Assembly (NCBI GenBank): GCA_016709145.1
Contig: JADJEK010000001.1
Span: forward strand, 372,001-436,000
From: Planctomycetota bacterium
GTDB taxonomy: Bacteria; Planctomycetota; B15-G4; JADJEK01
Direction: 5' to 3'
Length of the DNA: 64,000 nt
Below the pieces are notes generated by a model, which saw nothing but the letters and a program-made list of their open reading frames with translations, had not been told where the DNA came from and ran no database searches. Below, one piece after another: positions 27,871 to 35,081 of the stretch (position 1 is the first letter of the stretch; every line of letters begins with the position of its first letter). Made by a program: the position numbers and the translations under genes.

Positions 27871-28105
27871 AAGGGACGTCGAGAACGGGCTCTCGGAGCG
27901 GCCGCTCAGCAGCCCGCCGCAGCTGTGGCGATCCGCTCTACACGTCTCGTCAGTACGTCACCTTGGGTGAGATGGACAGGGGTCGCCACTCACGCCCTCG
28001 ACAAGCCACCCCTGCGCCCCTGTGAGAAGGCGAACGGCCGCCGCAAGAGCCCGTTCTCGACGTCCCTTCGCGTGAAGTCTCGCGCGCGACACAAGGGCGC
28101 GGGGG
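27871..28105. repeat. inverted linker modules flanking a 150-bp spacer
   Basis: Bases 27871-27894 (AAGGGACGTCGAGAACGGGC and four more) are the reverse complement of 28047-28070. Between them lies about 150 bp that I find nowhere else in the window. The right-hand module continues as CGCGTGAAGTCTCGCGCGCG to a GGGCGCGGGG end. In the second repeat copy (37107-37162) this linker is joined directly to the core, so copy 1 appears to carry an insertion bounded by inverted repeats or an internal inversion. The whole 27414-28248 gap holds only these repeat modules and the hairpins that follow. Confidence 0.6.
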
Positions 28106-28110
28106 TTCCC

Positions 28111-28146
28111 AAAGGGGGGCTTCGCTCGTTTGTGAAGCCCCCCTTT
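28111..28146. terminator. strong hairpin, probable bidirectional terminator
   Basis: Perfect 13-bp stem AAAGGGGGGCTTC/GAAGCCCCCCTTT with a 10-base loop. A second hairpin (CGACCG/CGGTCG, 28154-28169) follows directly. The position, just beyond the 3' end of the minus-strand gene at 28249-28731, fits a rho-independent-like terminator, with the stem's T tract on either strand very short. Confidence 0.6.
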
Positions 28147-28248
28147 GGTCGTTCGACCGCGAGCGGTCGGACGAGGGGGCGCGGGGGCGGAAGCCCCTGC
28201 CTGCGTGGATGCCAGCGCATCCGGCCCAGCGGCCCGAGCGATCGGCGA

Positions 28249-28731
28249 TCAGGGAATGATGCGCATCTCGAGGCCGTTCGACACCTCGATCTCGGTCGTG
28301 TTCCCGAACGTCGCGACGCGCTCGATGATGCCCTGCATGTAGAACGAGTGGCCGATCAAGGACGGATCGTGCGGCAGATCGCCCTGGAGCACGGTCGAGC
28401 CGATCGCCGGCGGCAGCGGCAGCACGATGTCCGGCGACGCGAGCAGCATGCATCCGTTCGACATCGGCACGTTGACCGCCGAGAAGCCGAGCACCAGCCA
28501 TTCGCTCTTCACGTAGACGCCGCAGTGACCGCAGGGCTGCTGCACGTTCAGGTCGATCATCACGCCGCAGGTCATGCCACCGTCGACCTGACCGTTCAGG
28601 ATCGGCGGGGCCTGCGTGCCCGGCGCGCAACCTGCTCCGTACTGGAAGAAGATCGTCGTGAACGGGCACATCGCGGCAGCGACCGAACCGAGCACGAACG
28701 CGGCAACGGCGGACGAAATCACGCGCTTCAT
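28249..28731 (-). CDS. small secreted cysteine-containing protein, paralogue 2
   Basis: 160 aa. It has a signal peptide (MKRVISSAVAAFVLGSVAAA), an AGGAG ribosome site and a mature start MCPFTTIFFQYGAGCAPG nearly identical in pattern to the gene at 26937-27413. Conserved blocks are CGVMIDLNV, VNVPMSNGCMLLASPDIVLP, GSTVLQGDLPHDPSLIGHSF and YMQG. The two genes must derive from a duplication and are now separated by the modular repeat. I do not recognise a named family. A CGHC motif (QQPCGHCGVYV), absent from paralogue 1, is present in this copy. Confidence 0.75.
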   Translation of the reverse strand: MKRVISSAVAAFVLGSVAAAMCPFTTIFFQYGAGCAPGTQAPPILNGQVDGGMTCGVMIDLNVQQPCGHCGVYVKSEWLVLGFSAVNVPMSNGCMLLASPDIVLPLPPAIGSTVLQGDLPHDPSLIGHSFYMQGIIERVATFGNTTEIEVSNGLEMRIIP

Positions 28732-28901
28732 CGGGAGGCTCCTGGGTGTCTGTTGATGCGGCGCTCGACCCGGCGAGTCGGGGGGATCTCGGGCCGCGCT
28801 CCGTCCTGAACGAAGTCGCCGGAGTATGCCCCGCTCCAACCGGGGTTGGCAAGCGACGGATCGTCGGCGGGACACGGAACGCCCCGCCTCTGGACACCCG
28901 C

Positions 28902-29201
28902 TCAGCGCCGTTTGGCGAGCACGGCGAGGGAGTCTTCGTTGAGGGCTTCGATCTGGATCGGGTCGTACCCCTCGGCGTCGAGCTGGGCCAGGACCTCGGC
29001 CACCTTCTTGGTTTCCGAGTAGTCGATATCCCTGTCCACAAAACGACTTGCGGCGGACAGCACCGGCTGCACGATCACCACGCGAAAGGGATCGCCGCGC
29101 GAGCTGTCGCGCTCCTTCGGACCCTTCTGCGCCAGCGCGAATGCCGACACCAGCCCGACCAACGCGACCAGGGCCACACCGCCGAGCATGACTTTTCGCA
29201 C
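28902..29201 (-). CDS. small exported protein of unknown function
   Basis: 99 aa starting at GTG, preceded by GGGAG. A single N-terminal hydrophobic segment (VMLGGVALVALVGLVSAFAL) is a signal peptide or anchor. The rest (GDPFRVVIVQPVLSAASRFV, VAEVLAQLDAEGYDPIQIEA) is a short domain with one predicted beta strand and a long helix. I do not recognise it. It lies downstream of the DUF1800-DUF1501 pair on the same strand with a 59-bp gap and may be the last gene of that operon. Confidence 0.65.
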   Translation of the reverse strand: MRKVMLGGVALVALVGLVSAFALAQKGPKERDSSRGDPFRVVIVQPVLSAASRFVDRDIDYSETKKVAEVLAQLDAEGYDPIQIEALNEDSLAVLAKRR

Positions 29202-29260
29202 GAACCGATCTCCCGAACGACCTCGCCTGGCCCGAAATGGGCGTTCGCGAACAAGTCGAT

Positions 29261-30535
29261 CTAGCCGAGGAATCCGAGGTCGGTGACCGTGTGGTTCGGG
29301 AAGACCGCGGCCAAGTTCGCGCCCGACTCGCCGAGGTGTCGCTTCACCACGGTGCCGAACACGTCGCGGAAGTCGACCGCCGTCACGGCTTCGTTGGCCT
29401 CGGTCAGGTTGCCGGGATCGAGCGACACGTGCGGATTCACGACGCCGCCGTGCCCGACCACCGGATCACCCACGATCAGGACCGGATTGACGGTGCCGTG
29501 ATCGCAGCCGAGCGAACCGTTTTGATACAGCGTGCGACCGAACTCCGAGAACACCACGAACACCGTGGTGCTCGCGAGATTCACCGACGACAGATCGGCG
29601 TGCAGCGCGGCGATCGACTGCGAGAGCACCTCGAGCAGGTTGCCGTGGTAGCCGTCGACGTTCTGATCGGCGTGGGTATCGAAACCACCGAGGCCGCAGT
29701 GGAAGATCTGCAGCCCGAGGCCCGAGTTCATGAGGCGCGCACACAGCTTCAACGTGTCGGCGAAGCCGTGCTCGGGATAGGCGCCGACATGGTTGAACAC
29801 CGGCACCGACTGGAATGCGTCGATCAACTGCAGGAGGTCGGCTCCGACTCCGGCGATCGAGCCGAGTCGCCCGGCCGCCAGCTTCGCCGCGTTCGCGAGC
29901 GCGAGGTACGTACTCTTGCGATTCGCGCCGTCCTCGACGTGGTACGGATCGATCGGGAACGTGAAATCGTCGAGGTATGGAATCGCCGGCACGAATCCGC
30001 TCGCGCCCGCGGTGACGAGCTGGAGCTGACTCTCGAGTTCCGCGGCATAGGGAAACGCCGGCGCAGGATAGAGCCCGAGATATCGACCGAGCCATCCGGT
30101 CTGCCCGAGCACTCCGGGCGTGCCCGAATGCCAATCGCGCTGCGCGACTTCGTGCGAGAAACTCGAATCCGGGTAGCTCACGCCCTGCACGATCGCGACG
30201 CGGCCTTGGTCGTAGAGCGCCTTCAGCGCTCCCATCTGCGGATGGAAGCCGATCGGCTGGCCGGTGATCTTCAGCACCTCGTTCTCGGGGACCGCGATCG
30301 CTCCGCGGTAGAGCGTGTAGTACGCCCCACCGTCGACGCCGAACGGCACGATCGTGTTGTAGCCGTCGTTGCCGCCGAACAACTCGATCAGCACGAGGTT
30401 CACGCCACCCACGCCGGGCGCGGCTCGCAACGTGCGCAGGAACGCGCTCGTGCTCAACGTCGCCGCGGCACCCGTCATCAGGCCGCAGCGCAGGAAGTCG
30501 CGTCGATCGAGTTTCATGGCGAGGGCATCCTTCAC
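29261..30535 (-). CDS. DUF1501 family protein with Tat signal
   Basis: 424 aa. It carries a twin-arginine signal (KLDRRDFLRCGLMTGAAATL) and then the DUF1501 core of the alkaline-phosphatase fold: NLVLIELFGGNDGYNTIVPF, HSGTPGVLGQTGWLGRYLG, FDTHADQNVDGYHGNL and SEFGRTLYQNGSLGCDHGTV. This is the usual partner of DUF1800 proteins in planctomycetes; it is exported folded. Its ATG overlaps the DUF1800 stop (ATGA). An inner ATG six codons later would start directly at the Tat motif. Function is unknown, possibly sulfatase- or phosphatase-like. Confidence 0.92.
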   Translation of the reverse strand: MKDALAMKLDRRDFLRCGLMTGAAATLSTSAFLRTLRAAPGVGGVNLVLIELFGGNDGYNTIVPFGVDGGAYYTLYRGAIAVPENEVLKITGQPIGFHPQMGALKALYDQGRVAIVQGVSYPDSSFSHEVAQRDWHSGTPGVLGQTGWLGRYLGLYPAPAFPYAAELESQLQLVTAGASGFVPAIPYLDDFTFPIDPYHVEDGANRKSTYLALANAAKLAAGRLGSIAGVGADLLQLIDAFQSVPVFNHVGAYPEHGFADTLKLCARLMNSGLGLQIFHCGLGGFDTHADQNVDGYHGNLLEVLSQSIAALHADLSSVNLASTTVFVVFSEFGRTLYQNGSLGCDHGTVNPVLIVGDPVVGHGGVVNPHVSLDPGNLTEANEAVTAVDFRDVFGTVVKRHLGESGANLAAVFPNHTVTDLGFLG

Positions 30536-31899
30536 GCGAGCTGGTATTCAGGGGACGAAAGCACGAGCGCGACGAGACCGCGCACCTTCACGTCGATCGA
30601 GGCCGGCTCGACGAAGAACGTCACGGGCTGGCCGTTCTCATCGGTCTGGAGATAGGTTTCGAGCGCGGTGACGGTCGCGGGGAGCGTCGCGTCTTGACCG
30701 AGCGCGTCCAGCACCTTCGCGACGACTTCGGTGGCCGTCAGCGCGGCCTGCTTCTTCTTCGGCCCTAGCAACTTCGCCGGATTCCATTGGAAGCCCGCAC
30801 CTTCGCTCGTGCGCGCATCGGCGATCGTCTCGGCGGTACGCAATCGCGCGAGCATGCCGTTGGTCGAGATCCAATGCTGACCTTCCTTCCAACCGAACAC
30901 GGTCGGTGGCTCGAAGATCGATTGGCCGAGCGACTGCATCGCTTGCGAAGCCTGGTAAACGCCGGTGTCGGAGTTCGAGATCTTGGCGCCGAGTTGGCGC
31001 AGCGCTCCGACCACCAATTCGGCCGGGCCCTTCACGCGTGAACGCAGCGCGGTCGCCGAATAGAACTCGTCCCTGTTGAACAGCACGTTCAGCAGCGCCT
31101 TGATCGACGTCCCGCTCGCGAGGTACTCCGCGACGAGTGGATCGAGCACCGGGTCGTCGAGCGTGGTCTCGTAGGCGAAGAACGACCACAGCTTCCACGC
31201 CAGGCGCCGCGCGGTCGCCGGATCGACGACGAGCGCCGCGACGATGTCGGTGCCGTCGAAGTTCCCGGTCTGCCCGCGGAACGTCTTGCCGCCGAAGTCG
31301 TGGTTCTCGGTGTCGAACACGAACTTGTACTTCTCGTCGAGCGTCCAGCCCGTGAACGCGCGCGCACTCTCCTGGACGTCCTGTTCGGTGTAGTTCGGTT
31401 GCCCGAACTGGTCGAGCACTCCGGTCGTGAACAGCTCCATCAGTTCACGCGCGAAGTTCTCGTTCGGGTCGGAAGCGATGTTCGAGATGTTGTCGAGCCA
31501 GATCACCATCGCGGGATCGCGCGCCATCTCGAGACACAGCGTCGAGAACTTCCCGACCGCGTGCTTGCGCAAGGTGCGGTTCTGCTGATGCATCAACGGT
31601 AGGCGCCCGACCTTGCTCAGCGCGGTCGCGAAGTGGTTGTGCCAGAACAGCGCCATCTTCTCGACGAGCGGGCTCTTCGTGGCCACCATGCGCCGCAGCC
31701 ACCAGACCTGGATGTCCTCGAGGGACTCGACCTTCGGCTTCTTCGGCAGCTTCTCGGACTTCTTCCACGGCTTGAACAGGCCGGCGATCGTCTTCGCCAT
31801 GCCCTTCTTCACCGCGGCGGCGACGTCCACCGGGCGCGGGCCGAACCCGGTGCGCCGCAACAGATGCGCGGCGGTCTCTTCGTTCCACGACACGACCAT
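30532..31899 (-). CDS. DUF1800 domain-containing protein
   Basis: 455 aa from MVVSWNEETAAHLLRRTGFG, preceded by GAGGAG; longer upstream starts lack a ribosome site. The DUF1800 landmarks are all present: AAHLLRRTGFGPRP, MALFWHNHFATA, IWLDNISNIASDPNENFARE, LMELFTTGVL, YTEQDVQESARAFTGWTLD and FDGTDIV. It is mainly helical with no obvious signal peptide. The family is consistently paired with DUF1501, as here by a 4-bp overlap, and the pair is thought to act together at the cell envelope. Biochemical function is unknown. Confidence 0.92.
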   Translation of the reverse strand: MVVSWNEETAAHLLRRTGFGPRPVDVAAAVKKGMAKTIAGLFKPWKKSEKLPKKPKVESLEDIQVWWLRRMVATKSPLVEKMALFWHNHFATALSKVGRLPLMHQQNRTLRKHAVGKFSTLCLEMARDPAMVIWLDNISNIASDPNENFARELMELFTTGVLDQFGQPNYTEQDVQESARAFTGWTLDEKYKFVFDTENHDFGGKTFRGQTGNFDGTDIVAALVVDPATARRLAWKLWSFFAYETTLDDPVLDPLVAEYLASGTSIKALLNVLFNRDEFYSATALRSRVKGPAELVVGALRQLGAKISNSDTGVYQASQAMQSLGQSIFEPPTVFGWKEGQHWISTNGMLARLRTAETIADARTSEGAGFQWNPAKLLGPKKKQAALTATEVVAKVLDALGQDATLPATVTALETYLQTDENGQPVTFFVEPASIDVKVRGLVALVLSSPEYQLA

Positions 31900-32235
31900 G
31901 GCTGCTCCTCGACTCGACGACGACGAACGGAGTACGTCGTTCCAGGCGGCACTTGCGACGATCGGAACACGGGGCGAGTTCGCCGAAACCCGCGAAGTCG
32001 CCTGCCCTACCCGGACGCTCGAGCACAGTAACGGCCCGCGCCGCACCGCGGATGTCGGCTCGATGTCACGGCTGGATCGCGCGGCAGGCCGCCACGTGAA
32101 GTCGGAAATCCACGGAGAACGGAGCCACTCCGGCCGGCCGTAGGCGGGCGCGTGAGGACGCTCTTGCCTTCGGTCCGCTTCGCCGCTCCCCTATCGGCAG
32201 GAGACCGCCACCCGCGGTGGCAAAGGGAGTCGACG
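31900..32235. promoter_or_regulatory. 336-bp divergent intergenic region, no gene seen
   Basis: Lies between the minus-strand DUF1800 gene and the plus-strand caspase-like gene. I find no supported reading frame, RNA gene or strong hairpin. It must contain the promoters of both transcription units, but no clear -35/-10 pair can be picked out by eye in this GC-rich sequence. Confidence 0.4.
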
Positions 32236-34368
32236 GTGATCACTGCAACTCTCGTGTGTGGCTTGCTCGCGATGATCCAAGCCCCGGCGACGGAACCGGT
32301 GGCCAGCCCGCGCAAGTTCGCGTTGTTGATCGGGGTCGACGCGTATCCAGCCGCGATCCTGGATCAGGACTTCAAGCAGATCTACGGCGCGACACGGGAT
32401 GTCGCGGCCATGTCGGAGTTGCTGCGCACACGCTTCGCGTTCGACCCGATCATCGAGCTGAAGAACGAGGATGCCACACTCGGCCGCGTGATCCGTGCGT
32501 TCACGACGGACCTCGGCGCGAACGTCCGGCGGGGCGATGTCGTTTTCGTGTTCTTCGCGGGGCACGGCTCCACGGTCCCCGACATGGCCACGCACGCGGC
32601 TGGGTCGGAGAGCGCGCAAGCCGACAACACGCTCGTGCTCTTCGATAGTCGAAGTTCCAAACACCACGGCGACCGCGACCTGACCGACGACATGCTGCAC
32701 TCGCTCGTTGCGCCACTTCTCGCTCGAGGTGCGCACGTCTTCGTGGCGACCGACGCCTGCCATTCGGCGGGCGTCATGCGGGGCGCGGAGGCGCGGACGG
32801 ATCTCCCCGTGCGCCTCGCCCCGAAGGGCAGTGCCGGGGTCGGGGAGAGCTCGCTGCCGAACGAGTGGCCACCCGACGTCAAGTTCATCGACGACGAGGT
32901 TGCGCCGTCCCAGAGCGCGCAGTCCGGCACGTACGTGCACATCGCGGCGTGCGAGAAGGAACAGCTCGCGCAGGAGTGGTACTTCGAAGTCGAGAACCCG
33001 TCGACGGCTCGAGGTGCGTTCACGTGCTGGCTGCAGTACGCCCTTGAACACGCGGACTCGGCCACCACGACGTACCAAGACGTCTTCGCAGCGGTGCGTT
33101 GGTACCGACCCTGGTTCCATCTGGATCTGCCGCAGACACCGACGGCGGATGGCAGCCTCTCGCGACTGCTGTTCGACGGCGCCTACGTGGAACGACCCGG
33201 TCGCTACGTCTCCCGGCGCGTGACCGACGACCGACTCGAGATCGGTGTCGGTTCGCTCTCGGGCGTCGAAATCGGAACGGTGTTCCGCGTCCTCGACGGC
33301 ACCGGAGCCATCCTCGGCGAAGTGACGGTCGACGAACTCCAGTTCGATCGCAGCTTTGCTGCGTGGAAAGAGGCGCGGTCGGTCGAGAGTGCTCCGACGC
33401 AAGCGCGGTACGTCGACTGGTTGACCCTGCCGCGCGACACCGAGCCCATCACGATCTTCGACCCCGATGGACTCGTGCACGATCTCATCGGTTCCCATCC
33501 CGCCGTGCGGTACGTGACGTCCGGTCTCTACTTGGCACAACTCAGCAAGCCCAACTCACCGAGTGACGAGCGGCGCGACGAGATCGAAGTTCGAGCTTCC
33601 GATGGCGCGAAACTCGTCAGTGTGCCCGTCCCGGATACCCATTCGAGGGGCGCAGCGCGGAAAGCCCTGATCGACGCCATCGAGGACGAGGTGAGCTTCC
33701 AAGCGCTGATGCGGCTGATGGGAACTCGATCGGAGCTTCGGGTTTCTGCGCGATTCGACTCCCCGAATCCCGACGAACTCGGTCGGTTCTGCGACTTCAG
33801 GCGCGTCGACGAAGCCAATCTCGGGGACCCCCCTCTCCAACGAACGGTCGATCGCAACGATCCCAACGCGGAACGCGTGACGCACGCCCCACTCTTCATT
33901 CGACGTGGCGGGGACGACCTCGAGTATCGCTGTGGTCATCACCGCGCATTGAATCGAAGACAACTCGGGATCTTGGAGGTCATGAACGAGGCTGACCGAC
34001 CTGTGTTTGTCTACGTCCTGTCGTTGATGGATAACCACGAACGGGACCTGATCCACCCTCGACGAACCGCCGAGATCACTCGGATCGAACCGGGCCGGCC
34101 GGAACGCGTTCCTTTCCTGGTCGAAGTCCCGGACGATTGGCCGACCGCCAAGCCATTCCGTGACCACTACCTCGTCATCACCAGTGACGAACCGCTTCCG
34201 ATCGAAGATCTGTTGCAGAAGAAGCAAGACCGGGGCGGACCGAGTCGCATGCCCGGAATCCTGCGGCGCGCGCTCGAGGGCGACGTCATGCGTGGACAAC
34301 CCGTCGTCGCCGAAGTGGCGGAGTTCGGGCTGATCGGCCTCCAATTGACGATCCAGCTGGAGGAGTAA
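32236..34368 (+). CDS. secreted caspase-like (C14) cysteine peptidase
   Basis: 710 aa starting at GTG 32236 with GGGAG upstream; this start gives a clear signal peptide (ITATLVCGLLAMIQAPATEP). Residues 25-250 are a caspase/metacaspase p20-like domain: FALLIGVDAYP, a strand then VVFVFFAGHGST with the catalytic His110, and VFVATDACHSAG with the catalytic Cys175. The remaining 450 residues have no domain I can name; they include a segment (IGVGSLSGVEIGTVFRVLDG) seen after bacterial caspases. Export of a caspase-like protein suggests processing of envelope or extracellular substrates rather than classical cytoplasmic immunity. Both catalytic residues are present. Confidence 0.88.
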   Translation: MITATLVCGLLAMIQAPATEPVASPRKFALLIGVDAYPAAILDQDFKQIYGATRDVAAMSELLRTRFAFDPIIELKNEDATLGRVIRAFTTDLGANVRRGDVVFVFFAGHGSTVPDMATHAAGSESAQADNTLVLFDSRSSKHHGDRDLTDDMLHSLVAPLLARGAHVFVATDACHSAGVMRGAEARTDLPVRLAPKGSAGVGESSLPNEWPPDVKFIDDEVAPSQSAQSGTYVHIAACEKEQLAQEWYFEVENPSTARGAFTCWLQYALEHADSATTTYQDVFAAVRWYRPWFHLDLPQTPTADGSLSRLLFDGAYVERPGRYVSRRVTDDRLEIGVGSLSGVEIGTVFRVLDGTGAILGEVTVDELQFDRSFAAWKEARSVESAPTQARYVDWLTLPRDTEPITIFDPDGLVHDLIGSHPAVRYVTSGLYLAQLSKPNSPSDERRDEIEVRASDGAKLVSVPVPDTHSRGAARKALIDAIEDEVSFQALMRLMGTRSELRVSARFDSPNPDELGRFCDFRRVDEANLGDPPLQRTVDRNDPNAERVTHAPLFIRRGGDDLEYRCGHHRALNRRQLGILEVMNEADRPVFVYVLSLMDNHERDLIHPRRTAEITRIEPGRPERVPFLVEVPDDWPTAKPFRDHYLVITSDEPLPIEDLLQKKQDRGGPSRMPGILRRALEGDVMRGQPVVAEVAEFGLIGLQLTIQLEE

Positions 34369-34413
34369 TCGCGATCGGCAGCCGCGGCGCGCCGCGCCTC
34401 CACATCCTTCGTC

Positions 34414-34896
34414 TCACCCGTTCTTGCCGCAGCACTGCTTGAACTTCTTGCCGCTCGCGCATGGGCACGGGTCGTTGCGGCCGACTTTCGTGCCGCGACC
34501 GACGATCGGTTTCACGTCGCCCGCGATGCGCTCGCCGTCCTTCACCGAACGCACGCGAGAGACGAACTCCGAGTCCGCATCGTCGAACACGGCCTCGAGT
34601 TCGTAAGCGTGCGTGACCATCTCGTGTTCGCCGAGCCACGCGTAGAACGTGCGCAGCACGCGCGGAACGAACTCGGCGATCGTGTCCTTGCCGCCGATGC
34701 GGCGTGCCACGCGGTCGAACACCAGTTCACGCAGTTGATCGGCGTCGAGCAGACGCGGATGCGCGCCGAGGTCCCCGAACGACGTTTCGACCAACAGCAG
34801 CGCGGCGCGGCGTACCTCGGCGGGAGGTCCGAGCGCGCGGGCCTCGCGGCTGTCCTGGAATCGGGCGACGAGGGTGACGGCGTTGGTGTCGGTCAT
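34414..34896 (-). CDS. SEC-C metal-binding motif protein
   Basis: 160 aa ending with a SEC-C zinc motif, GRNDPCPCASGKKFKQCCGK (C-x-C-x8-C-C), the same module as the SecA C-terminus. The N-terminal 135 residues are helical (RRIGGKDTIAEFVPRVLRTF, EHEMVTHAYELEAVFDDADS) and unassigned. SEC-C proteins often bind nucleic acids, ribosomes or SecB. No signal peptide, so cytoplasmic. I chose the ATG at MTDTNAVTLVARF because upstream in-frame sequence is low-complexity and Arg-rich. Confidence 0.82.
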   Translation of the reverse strand: MTDTNAVTLVARFQDSREARALGPPAEVRRAALLLVETSFGDLGAHPRLLDADQLRELVFDRVARRIGGKDTIAEFVPRVLRTFYAWLGEHEMVTHAYELEAVFDDADSEFVSRVRSVKDGERIAGDVKPIVGRGTKVGRNDPCPCASGKKFKQCCGKNG

Positions 34897-35081
34897 CGCG
34901 GCCAGGATAGCCAGGATCTGAAGACAGGAAGCTCGCGCCGACGACGCGTCGTCCGGATTCACGCGGAAGCCCGCGGCCGATCCCGCGTCCAGCCGCGGGT
35001 AGCATCGCGCCTCGTCGAGACCTCCGCGATCCTCTTCGTTCTTTCGATCCTTTCGACTGTCCTCGCACGCAAGACGACCGA

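Noticed and set aside
27470..27872. Short frames within the repeat (both strands)
   Set aside because: They are not conserved between the two copies of the repeat and have no ribosome site.
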